Shown here: one piece after another, positions 17,666 through 25,946 of the stretch
Layout: each line of letters begins with the position of its first letter
Position numbering within the stretch: position 1 is the first letter of the stretch
Origin: Planctomycetia bacterium
GTDB taxonomy: Bacteria; Planctomycetota; Planctomycetia; Gemmatales; Gemmataceae
NCBI GenBank assembly: GCA_005772955.1
Contig: SXID01000244.1
Span: 1-64,000 of the forward strand
Length of the DNA stretch: 64,000 nucleotides
Direction of reading: 5' to 3'
Translations under genes and position numbers: made by a program
Notes under the pieces: generated by a model
Told to the model about the DNA's origin: nothing
The model's database searches: none
Seen by the model: only the letters and a program-made list of their open reading frames with translations

Positions 17666-19846
17666 TCAGATCCGATCGAGCGAATCCGCCCAGTTCAGGA
17701 AGTCGGTGAAGGTCTTCTGGTCGAAGTACTCCTTGCCCGATTCCTTCATCTCGCGGAAGATCACCGGGAACCGCTTCTCGATGAGCAGGTTCTTGCTCTC
17801 CACGATGTCCTTGATGAGCGGATCTTTGTCGCCGCCGCTAATGAAGAACGCCAGCGGCTGGTTCGCGATGTTCTCCTTCGGCGGGTTGCCGAGCGTAGCG
17901 CCAGTGGTGCAAACGCCGCGGAATACGTCGCGGGCGTTGAACCCGACGTAGAACGCCATCTCGCCGCCGTTGGCCTGACCGTGCGCTACGACCCGCGTCC
18001 GGTCGATCGTGTACTGCGCGATCACCGCTTTCACGTCCTGAACAACCACCTCCGTCTCGGTGGGCCGCCAGCCGGCTTCGGCGCCCGCCTTCGGCCCCAT
18101 GATGATGAAGTGGTTGTCCGCGGCGAAGTCCTCGAAGGTCTTCGACATCTTCTCGCTATCCTTGCCGCCCTGTCCGGCCTGGTGGAACCAGACGATCAAG
18201 CCATGCGACACGTTTGGGTCGTAGTTGTCCGGCACGTACACCCAGTACTCGCGCCCGAGCGCCTCGTTGGCCCGCGTCATCAGCCCGGTTTCGATCTTCG
18301 GCTTGTCCTTCTTCGGCTCTTCCTTCTTGTCGTCCTTCTTCTCGTCTTGCGCGTCGCAGTCGTTGAGCGGTCCTTTCGGCGGGAACGGATCCTTGGGGAA
18401 CGGATCCTTCTTGGGCGGGTCTTTCGGCTTGACGCCCTCAAGTGCTTTGCCCGCGCTCGACGGCAGCGGCAACTTCTCGGCCACGTCATCGGGCGCCGGA
18501 ACGAGCTTCGCCTGCACCGTTTCGACCTTGCCGCCGTCCTTGCGTTTGACCTCCACTTTCACCTCCGTGCCCGGTGCAAGACGCTGAATCGCGGCGATGA
18601 GTGCGGCGCGGTTCTGAATCGCGGGCGGCGTGGGCAGTGTCGCCGCGCCAAACTTCATGATGCGGTCGCCGACCTTGATCCCGGCGGCCTCGGCCGGGCT
18701 TTTCGGGTACACGAAGCGGACCTCGACGCCCGGTCCCGGATCGTCGCGCATCGGCAGAACGCCGAAGTACGCGGCGACGTAGGCAGTCGTCGTCCCAAGC
18801 AACTTCACGCCCTTGAACGCCATCTCCTTGTCGCCGCGCATCACCTTAATTGCGAGTTCGTCCGACTCATACAGCGGGCCCATGATGTGCTGGAGCGTCG
18901 AGTAGTTCGACACCGGCTTGCCGTTGATTTCGATGATCTTGTCACCGACCTGCAACCCGGCCCGCGCGGCGGCGGAGTCCGGCTGAATCGCGCCGATGAC
19001 TGGCGGAGCGTTGTACACGTCGGTTCCCTGCGGCGACACGCCGAGTAACCCGCGACGCAAGTCTTTGCCTTCCTTCAGCCGCGGCAACGACGCAAGGATG
19101 TCCTCGAGCGGGACGGCGAACCCGATCCCGCCGTCGTACACGTCCACGCCCGCAGTTTCGCCCTCGGCGCGGGTGCTGGCCGGCACAACGACGCCGTACA
19201 CCCGGCCATCAATGCTGACCAGCGATCCGCCGTAGTTCACGGGCGAGGTCTTCGCGTCAGTCTGGATCGCTTTGCCCCAGATGCGGTTGGTCGCACTCAC
19301 GATGCCCACGCTCATCGACGGCGGGTGATCCACGTTGTTGTCGAGCGTGCGCCCAAGCGTCAACCCCCACTGGCCGACCTCAACGTCCTTCTTGGGAAAC
19401 GTCTCGGGCACGGGCAGGTCTTTCGCGTCGATCTTCAAGAGTGTCAGCATGCGAGTCTGGTCGTTCGCGACGATCTTCGCGACGAGCCGCTGCGGGCGCC
19501 CCGGCACCGTGACGAAGATGTCCGTGGGCTTGTTCGCGAAGTTGAACGCGCTCGAAATGATGTAACCGTCGGCGGAGACGACGAGTCCCGTCGTGGGGCC
19601 GACGCCTTTGCGGATACCCGCGCCGGGCGGACCCTTGCCCTTCGGCGCACCGGTGATCGTTTCCGTTCCGCCTGCCGTTTCGATCTTCACGATCGCCGGC
19701 GCGACCTTGGCGGAAGCCGCCTTCATCGCCTTCTCGGTCGCGTCGTTGATGTCCGATTTCGGCTGTGCGGAGACCGGCGCGGCGAGCAAGGCCACGGCAA
19801 CGACCGCGACCCACGGCCTTGCGGTTTTCGGAACGGTAAACTTCAT
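17666..19846 (-). CDS. Trypsin-like pseudoprotease - PDZ - PDZ - inactive alpha/beta-hydrolase fusion
   Basis: A secreted 726-residue protein (signal MKFTVPKTARPWVAVVAVALLAAPVSA). Residues 30-260 follow the HtrA/S1C pattern, but all three catalytic positions are lost: His is F101 (GYIISSAFNF), Asp is M133 (TRMLTLLKI) and Ser is Y205 (SPVNYGGSLV). Two PDZ domains follow (about 265-350 and 355-450), then a Lys/Pro/Asp linker (470-520) and a PHB-depolymerase/esterase-like domain. There the nucleophile elbow reads GQANGG (623-628), with Ala625 where Ser belongs, and no convincing catalytic His near the C-terminus. Both enzyme folds therefore look dead. The start at 19846 gives a proper signal peptide. 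It is the last gene of the long minus-strand block, 63 bases after a related pseudoprotease. Confidence 0.85.
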   Translation of the reverse strand: MKFTVPKTARPWVAVVAVALLAAPVSAQPKSDINDATEKAMKAASAKVAPAIVKIETAGGTETITGAPKGKGPPGAGIRKGVGPTTGLVVSADGYIISSAFNFANKPTDIFVTVPGRPQRLVAKIVANDQTRMLTLLKIDAKDLPVPETFPKKDVEVGQWGLTLGRTLDNNVDHPPSMSVGIVSATNRIWGKAIQTDAKTSPVNYGGSLVSIDGRVYGVVVPASTRAEGETAGVDVYDGGIGFAVPLEDILASLPRLKEGKDLRRGLLGVSPQGTDVYNAPPVIGAIQPDSAAARAGLQVGDKIIEINGKPVSNYSTLQHIMGPLYESDELAIKVMRGDKEMAFKGVKLLGTTTAYVAAYFGVLPMRDDPGPGVEVRFVYPKSPAEAAGIKVGDRIMKFGAATLPTPPAIQNRAALIAAIQRLAPGTEVKVEVKRKDGGKVETVQAKLVPAPDDVAEKLPLPSSAGKALEGVKPKDPPKKDPFPKDPFPPKGPLNDCDAQDEKKDDKKEEPKKDKPKIETGLMTRANEALGREYWVYVPDNYDPNVSHGLIVWFHQAGQGGKDSEKMSKTFEDFAADNHFIIMGPKAGAEAGWRPTETEVVVQDVKAVIAQYTIDRTRVVAHGQANGGEMAFYVGFNARDVFRGVCTTGATLGNPPKENIANQPLAFFISGGDKDPLIKDIVESKNLLIEKRFPVIFREMKESGKEYFDQKTFTDFLNWADSLDRI

Positions 19847-19909
19847 CGGAGGAGTCTCGTGGCTGTCGGTGTATTGGTTCAGCGTCGGCCCCGGCGGGGC
19901 CACAATGCG

Positions 19910-21085
19910 TCACGGTTTCGGCGGCGGTGGCAGCGGCAGTTTTGGCTTCGGCGGGTGCTGCCCGAGTTCCACCTCAACGGTCTGAAGCGCCTCGCCGCGG
20001 CGCACCTCGAACCGGACTTTCATGCCCGGCCGCGTGTGCTTCTTCATGTACTCGTCAAGCGCCTTGATGCTGATGATCGGCTCGCCGTCGATGAAGCTCA
20101 CGAGGTCGTCGGGCCGCAACCCGGCCTTGTCCGCGGGCGAACCAGGAGCCACGTCCTCGACGTACGCGGGCGTGCGTTCCAGGATGTTCGGCACGAAGAT
20201 GATGCCGTGGTAGCCGCCCTGCCCAATGAACTCTTCCCGTTTCTTCTGTTTGTACTTCCCCTGCAAGGCGAGAGTGACGAACTCCGGCACCGACACCGTC
20301 GATGTCTTCTCCTCTTCAACGTCCTTGCCGTCCTTGTCCTTGACAGTCACCTTCTCCTTGAATTCCGTCTTCCCAACGATCGGGATCGCGTAGTTCATCC
20401 AGGTCTCGGTGAGGCTGTTCTTGAGTTCACGACCGATGATGCCGAGGAGTTCGCCCTTCTTGTCGAGCAGCGCGCCGCCGGCGGCACCGGGGTTGTTGGT
20501 GATCGCGTCCACGACGTACACGTCGCCTGAGTACGGGAACTCGAAGATGCCGCGACGCCCGGCCATCTTCGTGTATGCAGAGACGACCCCGCGCTGCACA
20601 CTCAGCGGTTCGTCACGCAGCGCGATCTCGAACGTATTGGTCATCGCAAGAACCCAGTCGCCCGGCGCCGCGGGGCCGCGTTTCACGGCCGCGTCGAAGT
20701 CGAAGTAGCCCTTGCCCTTTTCCAGGTTCAACCCGTTGTCCTCGTCGATCTTCTTGCCGTCCAGCCGAATCTTGATGAGCGCAACGTCGAGCAACGGTTC
20801 GGTCACAATCACCTGCGCTTTGAGGCGTTGCCCGTCGTACATGTGGACGACGAGTTCGGACGTGTCGAGCAGTTGGCTCGCGACGGTCAGGATGTGACCA
20901 TCGGAGCTGATAAGTATCCCCGTGCCGTAGTTGTTCAGGCGGGAGAACCCACCGGCACCGAAGACTTTCACGAGTTTCTTGTTCGCGTTCTCGACCGTGT
21001 CCGCGAATGGGTCGGCCGCGGGCGCGAGCGCCGGCGTGGCGACAGCCGCGACAACGGCGAGCAAGGCAGAGTATCGCGTAAACAT
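19910..21085 (-). CDS. Secreted trypsin-like pseudoprotease with PDZ domain
   Basis: 391 residues with a signal peptide (MFTRYSALLAVVAAVATPALAPA). The S1C protease fold covers about 30-240. The Asp is kept (D100 in LLDVALIKI) but the His position is S70 (GHILTVASQLLD) and the Ser position is A202 (NNPGAAGGALL), so peptidase activity is very unlikely. One PDZ domain lies at about 290-375 (PGSPADKAGLRPDDLVSFIDGEPI), ending in a Pro/Lys tail. It lies between an active paralogue upstream and a more decayed fusion downstream, in the same direction. It probably binds substrates or partners in the envelope. No Shine-Dalgarno is seen, so the start was chosen for the signal peptide. Confidence 0.85.
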   Translation of the reverse strand: MFTRYSALLAVVAAVATPALAPAADPFADTVENANKKLVKVFGAGGFSRLNNYGTGILISSDGHILTVASQLLDTSELVVHMYDGQRLKAQVIVTEPLLDVALIKIRLDGKKIDEDNGLNLEKGKGYFDFDAAVKRGPAAPGDWVLAMTNTFEIALRDEPLSVQRGVVSAYTKMAGRRGIFEFPYSGDVYVVDAITNNPGAAGGALLDKKGELLGIIGRELKNSLTETWMNYAIPIVGKTEFKEKVTVKDKDGKDVEEEKTSTVSVPEFVTLALQGKYKQKKREEFIGQGGYHGIIFVPNILERTPAYVEDVAPGSPADKAGLRPDDLVSFIDGEPIISIKALDEYMKKHTRPGMKVRFEVRRGEALQTVEVELGQHPPKPKLPLPPPPKP

Positions 21086-21136
21086 GGTGGGGGTGTCGTG
21101 ATGTTGCTTGGTTGGAATCTTGGCGAGCGATCTTTT

Positions 21137-21208
21137 TAGGGTGGGCATTGCCCAGCATCGCCGCCAGTCGCCTTGCGCGGCGCGAAGAGGTGGGCAGTGC
21201 CCACCCTA
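21137..21208. repeat. Intergenic palindrome (18-base arms)
   Basis: Arms at 21137-21154 and 21191-21208 pair with one mismatch (core GGTGGGCA-TGCCCACC) around a 36-base middle. It lies between the active protease stop and the pseudoprotease start. It may act as an attenuator or stabilise the mRNA end, or may be a dispersed repeat. Confidence 0.7.
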
Positions 21209-21216
21209 CAAAACAA

Positions 21217-23025
21217 CTACTTGTTGAGCGTCCACTTCGTCGGGGTGAGCACCGCGTACCGCTTGTCGCTGTGGCGCACTTCAATGCGGCCCGGCACCTT
21301 CCGCCCGTCCACGTCCTTGTAATCGTAGAAGGACACCTCGCACGGGTCCGCTTCGTCGGCGTCCTTCGAGTCCTTCGCAACGTATGTCTCAAAACCGAGC
21401 AGTGTGCTGTCCTTCAGCGAGAAGTACCACCTGCAGTTCACCGAACCGTGTTTGGTCAGGATCACGGCGCAATCCACGCGAAGTGATGCGAGCGACTTCG
21501 GCACCGACCCGTCGGCCGGGTACGGGTAGAACGGCTCGTTGCCGCCATGTGCGAACCCGCCCTCGAAGCCCTTCTCGCCGAGCGTTAAGAAGCGGTGGTA
21601 GTGGTACATCGCCATCATCAACCCACCGCTGCCCAGCGGCATCTTCTGCAGCGCGCGGTCGTTCTGCGTGAGTGGCTCGAGCGTCGTTTCGATGTTCATC
21701 TTCAGCGTGACCTTCGCGGTGTCCTTGGCTTCCACCACGTCAATCTTCAGCGCGCCCTCGCGGTCGGGCATCTTGTAGGCACCCTCGATGACCCACACGC
21801 CCGGCACGGTCGAGAAGTCGCCGTGCTTCTTGAACGCGGTCAGGAGCTTGTCGCGTTCAAGCACGTTGAAGTACCAGTTGGAGTAGCCCGGCTTCGCCTG
21901 GTACATCTTCGCGTTCTCGCCGCCGCCGCCCTTGGGCACCGGGACCGGAACCGGCGCCGGCCCCTTCGGGGGCGGCCCGCCCGGCACCGGCGGCTTCTCC
22001 TTGTCCATGTTCCCCATCAGCCGCACCAGAAACTCCTTCCGCTCGTTCTTCCGGCGGACGGTCAGCGGAACCCGCCACTCCCTCGGGTAGATCCCCAGCG
22101 CGTTCTTGTAGTTGTTCGTGCTGCCCACATCGCGGCCAGCGAACACCAGCAGTTGGTCGCCGTCCGCGATGCCCCGGCGGAACGCGTCGCTTTCGTCGAG
22201 TATCTGTTTGACGACCACCGGCGGGAGTTGCGAGTCCTCGTTCGCGGAGCCGACCGCGGCGCCGAGCGTGGCGTGGTCGGAGTCGATCCCCGCCCGCAGG
22301 TGCCCCATGAAGTTCTTGATCTGGTTGATCGAGATTGCGTAGCCGACGCCGGAGTTCACGCGACCGCGCTTCTCGAACGACCCGCGACCGTTGATGCCGA
22401 TCAACTCGCCCTGCATGTTGAACAGCGGCCCGCCCGAGTTGCCGGGGTTGATCGAAGTCTCGATCTGGATGCAGTCGGTGTATTCCAGAAGTCCCTTGCC
22501 TTCCGGGGGCTGGTAGCGGTTCACGCCACTCACCAGGCCGTACGTGACGGTGGGCGTGAAGTCCATCGCCAGCGAGAACGGGTTGCCCATCGCGAGCGAC
22601 CAGTCACCGGCGCGAACCTTGTCGCTGTCGCCGAGCGCCACGAACGGGAACGGTTTGCCCTTCTCCTTCGGCAGCAACCGGATGAGCGCCACGTCACCGA
22701 CCTTGTCGATGCCGCACACAACCGCGTCGTAGAGTTTGCCGTCGGCAAGCCCGGCCTGCATCAGCGGGCCGGTCGGTTGCACGACGTGGAAGTTGGTAAG
22801 CGCGTAGCCTTCCGGGTCGATGATGACGCCGGAGCCGACGCCCTGCCCGCCCTGCATACACACCGCGACAATCGCCGGGTGAACCTTCTTGATCGTGGCG
22901 ATGCGTTGCGATTGCGCGTCGAGAACCGCCTTGTCCACTTCGATTGGCGCGGCCGGCGCCGCGGGCACAACGAGAGCGGCGACCAGAACGGCCGAGGCGA
23001 GTGTGGGAGCGAGAAGACGAGTCAT
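21217..23025 (-). CDS. Secreted HtrA/DegP-like serine protease with C-terminal lipoprotein-sorting-like domain
   Basis: 602 residues with a signal peptide (MTRLLAPTLASAVLVAALVVPAAPAA). The S1C protease domain keeps the full triad: H80 (ALTNFHVV), D111 (GDVALIRL) and S197 (NPGNSGGPL). A short PDZ-like stretch (about 260-345) and a Pro/Gly linker (about 350-375) follow. The C-terminal ~220 residues are beta-rich (ending DGRKVPGRIEVRHSDKRYAVLTP), which resembles LolA/outer-membrane lipoprotein-sorting folds; that resemblance is an inference. It is the only catalytically intact member of three adjacent trypsin-like proteins and is transcribed before the two inactive ones. Confidence 0.88.
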   Translation of the reverse strand: MTRLLAPTLASAVLVAALVVPAAPAAPIEVDKAVLDAQSQRIATIKKVHPAIVAVCMQGGQGVGSGVIIDPEGYALTNFHVVQPTGPLMQAGLADGKLYDAVVCGIDKVGDVALIRLLPKEKGKPFPFVALGDSDKVRAGDWSLAMGNPFSLAMDFTPTVTYGLVSGVNRYQPPEGKGLLEYTDCIQIETSINPGNSGGPLFNMQGELIGINGRGSFEKRGRVNSGVGYAISINQIKNFMGHLRAGIDSDHATLGAAVGSANEDSQLPPVVVKQILDESDAFRRGIADGDQLLVFAGRDVGSTNNYKNALGIYPREWRVPLTVRRKNERKEFLVRLMGNMDKEKPPVPGGPPPKGPAPVPVPVPKGGGGENAKMYQAKPGYSNWYFNVLERDKLLTAFKKHGDFSTVPGVWVIEGAYKMPDREGALKIDVVEAKDTAKVTLKMNIETTLEPLTQNDRALQKMPLGSGGLMMAMYHYHRFLTLGEKGFEGGFAHGGNEPFYPYPADGSVPKSLASLRVDCAVILTKHGSVNCRWYFSLKDSTLLGFETYVAKDSKDADEADPCEVSFYDYKDVDGRKVPGRIEVRHSDKRYAVLTPTKWTLNK

Positions 23026-23130
23026 GGTGAAGTCCCAGTTAAGCAAGCAATTATAGCACCTGCGCGCGGCACTCAGATCCATCTGCACCACGGTTTGGCG
23101 TCGGACCCGGAGGGGCCGCGCCCTTCGCGA

Positions 23131-24384
23131 TCACTTCTGCACGCGGGCCTCGGCCAGAGTCACGTAGTTACCATTCAGCGGCGTGTCCGCTTCGACAACG
23201 ATGCGCAGTTGTTTGACGCCCTTCACGGCGAGAACCAACCCCTTCGCCTTGTCTTTTCGCTTGAGCGTGTCGGTGAACAGCACCTGCCCGTCGGCCTCGA
23301 TCGTCACGCGGGCGGCGCTGGTCGCGTTCGTGCCGTTCTCGTCGATGCCGATCGTCGCCTTGAACTGCGTGTAATCGCCGCCAAGGTTGAACGTCGCGAC
23401 CGTGTCGGGTGCGAGGCAGATACCCTTAGGGAAGATCGTGTTATCCAGTTTGATCGACTCGTTCGAGAGCGAACGGTCCTTCAGGTATGGCGCGGTCGGG
23501 TTCAACCGCTTCTCATCGGCCGGAATTTCGGGTACTTCCAACTGCGGGTCGAGGTCCGATAGGTACGCCACGTTCCCGAGCGCGTAGTCGAGTTTCACAA
23601 GCGACGCGGTCGAAGCGTACTTGACCGTCGCGCCCGCAACTGTCGTCACCGTGATGCCCGCAGGGGTAATCGAGATAGCAGACGCCGTGAGTGAGTTCCC
23701 GAACACGTCGGTCACCTTGCACAGCGTCGGCGTGATAACCGGCGGTTGCGGTTGGTAGAACACAAGCCCCGCGGCGCGCGACAACTGGAGTTCGTCCTTG
23801 CCGCCGGCTTCCTTCTCGAAGTTCACGATCGGGCGTCCCTTCTCGTCGGACCCGCCGCCAAGAACGGTGCCCTGAATGAACGTGAACCCCGTTTCCTGCG
23901 CGATCACATAGAGGTCTCGCTTGCCGCGAGTGCCGAGCATCTTCTTCCAGGCTTCGCGGCCCTTCGCATCCTCGGCCTTCTTCATCGCGGAGAACACCGA
24001 ACCCATCGGCACGTCGAGTTTCGGCTGCGCAACCCCCTCCGGGCCAGCAATCGGGTCCGCTTCAAACTGCTTGCCCTTGAGCGCGAACTTCGTGACGCGG
24101 AACGTGGAACCGTCGGTCAGTTCGATCTCGGAGTAGGTCGTCACGTCCTTCGGAATCGGTGCGACCCGGTTCCCGAGGTCCACAACCACGATATCGCGGG
24201 CCGAGATCTGAACGTTGCCGCCGCCAGTCGAGAACGAAACACCTTGCCCATCCACCGAGACGAGTTTGCCGTTGAGTTTCTTCCCGGCGCTTGTGGTCAC
24301 GTCGTCGGCGTTCACCTGGGTGACGACGATCGCGAGTGTCAGCAACGCGGTGGCGAGTACAGCGGCGCGGCGACAGAGTCGCAT
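23131..24384 (-). CDS. Exported NPCBM-type protein
   Basis: 417 residues with a signal peptide (RAAVLATALLTLAIVVTQVNA). The first half is beta-rich with repeated short elements (GKKLNGKLVSVDGQGVSF, LTDGSTFRVTKFALKG) of the kind seen in planctomycete envelope proteins. The C-terminal ~140 residues match the NPCBM carbohydrate-binding pattern: NLGGDYTQFKATIGIDENGT, then VTIEADGQVLFTD and VKGVKQLRIVVEAD. It probably binds a glycan in the periplasm or at the cell surface. It is co-directional with the protease gene 105 bases downstream. Confidence 0.75.
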   Translation of the reverse strand: MRLCRRAAVLATALLTLAIVVTQVNADDVTTSAGKKLNGKLVSVDGQGVSFSTGGGNVQISARDIVVVDLGNRVAPIPKDVTTYSEIELTDGSTFRVTKFALKGKQFEADPIAGPEGVAQPKLDVPMGSVFSAMKKAEDAKGREAWKKMLGTRGKRDLYVIAQETGFTFIQGTVLGGGSDEKGRPIVNFEKEAGGKDELQLSRAAGLVFYQPQPPVITPTLCKVTDVFGNSLTASAISITPAGITVTTVAGATVKYASTASLVKLDYALGNVAYLSDLDPQLEVPEIPADEKRLNPTAPYLKDRSLSNESIKLDNTIFPKGICLAPDTVATFNLGGDYTQFKATIGIDENGTNATSAARVTIEADGQVLFTDTLKRKDKAKGLVLAVKGVKQLRIVVEADTPLNGNYVTLAEARVQK

Positions 24385-24447
24385 GGTGGGTTCCTCGCGC
24401 GTATAAAGGTGCTGGAGCAGTTTCAGGAACGGTGTAGCGTCGTGTAC

Positions 24448-24505
24448 CGAGCCGCGACCGCATGGTAGCGGCTCACCTAGACCACTCCCTTGCGGTCGCG
24501 GCTCG
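24448..24505. repeat. Intergenic palindrome (15-base perfect arms)
   Basis: Arms at 24448-24462 and 24491-24505 (CGAGCCGCGACCGCA and its complement) around a 28-base centre. It is upstream of the NPCBM gene and downstream of the 372-residue protein gene. It is one of several unrelated palindromes in this block. Confidence 0.75.
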
Positions 24506-24653
24506 TTGATAAACTACGCATTTCCTGAACACGCTCCTGAGGCGAGCAGGAAGGCGGGGTTTCCGGGGTCACGACCCGCCGAGAACGTAAGAGGCGGTGA
24601 CCGCGAGCGCGCGGTCACCGCCTTAGATTACACACACGTCAGCAGCCGAAAAC

Positions 24654-25772
24654 TCACTTCTTGTAACCGTGGATCTTGTCCAGGGCCTCGAAGTAGTTCT
24701 TGATCATCGGCTCGAACTTCGGCGGCAGGTCGCGGGTGATGTCCGTGATGACCTTGGCGCGCTTCTCCGGCGGCAGGGTGCCCCACTGCTCGGCGATCTT
24801 GCGGAGGTCCTGTTCAGTCGTCTTGCCCGGACCGCTGCCGCCCATGATCGTACTGTCCGGGGCGTTCTGCATCGGTTGCAGGTTGTTCCCGCTGCCCGGC
24901 TTCTGTCCCTGGCCCGGCTTGTCGCCGCCGCTGGGGCAACTGCCGCCGTTGGCCTGACCATCGCCGGGCTTGCTCTTGGCTTCGAGTTCCTTGATCAACT
25001 CGTCGAGCCGGAACACGATCTTTTTCTGGATGTCCTGGGTCTTCTCGCCACCGCGGGCAAGGTCGAGCCGGCGACCGCTGTTGTCCATCAGACGGCCGAT
25101 GTTCGACAGGTCTTTGGGATCGGTCGCCCAGCCCTGCATCTCGAAGAACATCAGGGTCGCAACCATCTTGTAGCGGTCCGGCGCGTCGGCCACGTCGTCG
25201 AGGAGCTTGACAATCGAGAGGATCGCGGCTTCCTTGTCGCCGGTCTTCATCGCGGTCGCATGGTGCGAAACCGCCTTGAAGAAGTAGAAGCTGGCCGGGT
25301 CGACGGCGAACTCCGGGTTCACGCTCTTTAGCGCTTCCAGAGCCTCTTCGTAGACCTTCTTGCTAGCGGCGGCCTTCGCGAACGCGAGGGTCACGTTGGT
25401 GCGGAAGAAGGCGTCTTGCTTCTCATCCTTCAGGATAGCGGGCACCGCGTCCGGGGCCATCGCTTCTTGCTTGCGGACGTTGGCCAGCATCGCGGCGACT
25501 TCGGTGTTACCCAGCGCGAGCGAGTCGGCGGTACGGTCGAGGACTGTCCGCTTCTCGTCGGACCAGATCTTGTCGAAGGCGGCCTGGTCGAACTTGCCGA
25601 CCGACTTCAGCCACGTCGCGGAGTTGGCCTTGGCGGATTCTGGGGTGGCGGCCTTCAATGTGCTGAATCCGAACGTCGGCTTCTTGGCCGGTTCGGCGGC
25701 AAGTGCAGGGGTCGCGGTGACGGCCAGTCCCGTCGCAATGGTGGCAGCCGCGAACAGCTTTCGGATCTTCAC
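24654..25772 (-). CDS. Exported protein of the MoxR/Bat cluster, function unknown
   Basis: 372 residues with a signal peptide (MKIRKLFAAATIATGLAVTATPALAA). It is mostly helical with a TPR-like feel (VYEEALEALKSVNPEFAVDP, DKEAAILSIVKLLDDVADAP), then a Gly/Pro/Ser/Asn-rich linker at about 280-315, and a short helical C-terminus (EQWGTLPPEKRAKVITDITRDLPPKFEPMIKNYFEALDK). That last element resembles the C-terminal piece of secreted planctomycete cluster proteins. The start is GTG, fixed by AAGGAG 8 nt upstream. I do not recognise a named family. Confidence 0.75.
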   Translation of the reverse strand: MKIRKLFAAATIATGLAVTATPALAAEPAKKPTFGFSTLKAATPESAKANSATWLKSVGKFDQAAFDKIWSDEKRTVLDRTADSLALGNTEVAAMLANVRKQEAMAPDAVPAILKDEKQDAFFRTNVTLAFAKAAASKKVYEEALEALKSVNPEFAVDPASFYFFKAVSHHATAMKTGDKEAAILSIVKLLDDVADAPDRYKMVATLMFFEMQGWATDPKDLSNIGRLMDNSGRRLDLARGGEKTQDIQKKIVFRLDELIKELEAKSKPGDGQANGGSCPSGGDKPGQGQKPGSGNNLQPMQNAPDSTIMGGSGPGKTTEQDLRKIAEQWGTLPPEKRAKVITDITRDLPPKFEPMIKNYFEALDKIHGYKK

Positions 25773-25946
25773 GACTCATGCTCCTTGTGCGGGTGAACGA
25801 AACCAGAAAATTTGTGATCTCGCGAAACACGCGCCAGACGCCATTTAGACGACTGACACGCGCATTATTCACAACGGGAGTCTACCTTTACTTCGAGTTG
25901 GACACAACAATTATTGTGCCCAGCTCTTAACTTCCTCATCAGCGAC

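Noticed and set aside
17576-19048. 490-residue plus-strand open frame
   Set aside because: It overlaps the pseudoprotease-hydrolase fusion, whose domains are recognisable; this frame has none.
21595-23562. 655-residue plus-strand open frame opposite the protease gene
   Set aside because: It is a mirror of the active protease and NPCBM genes, and its composition (His/Arg/Val/Leu runs) is that of a shadow frame.
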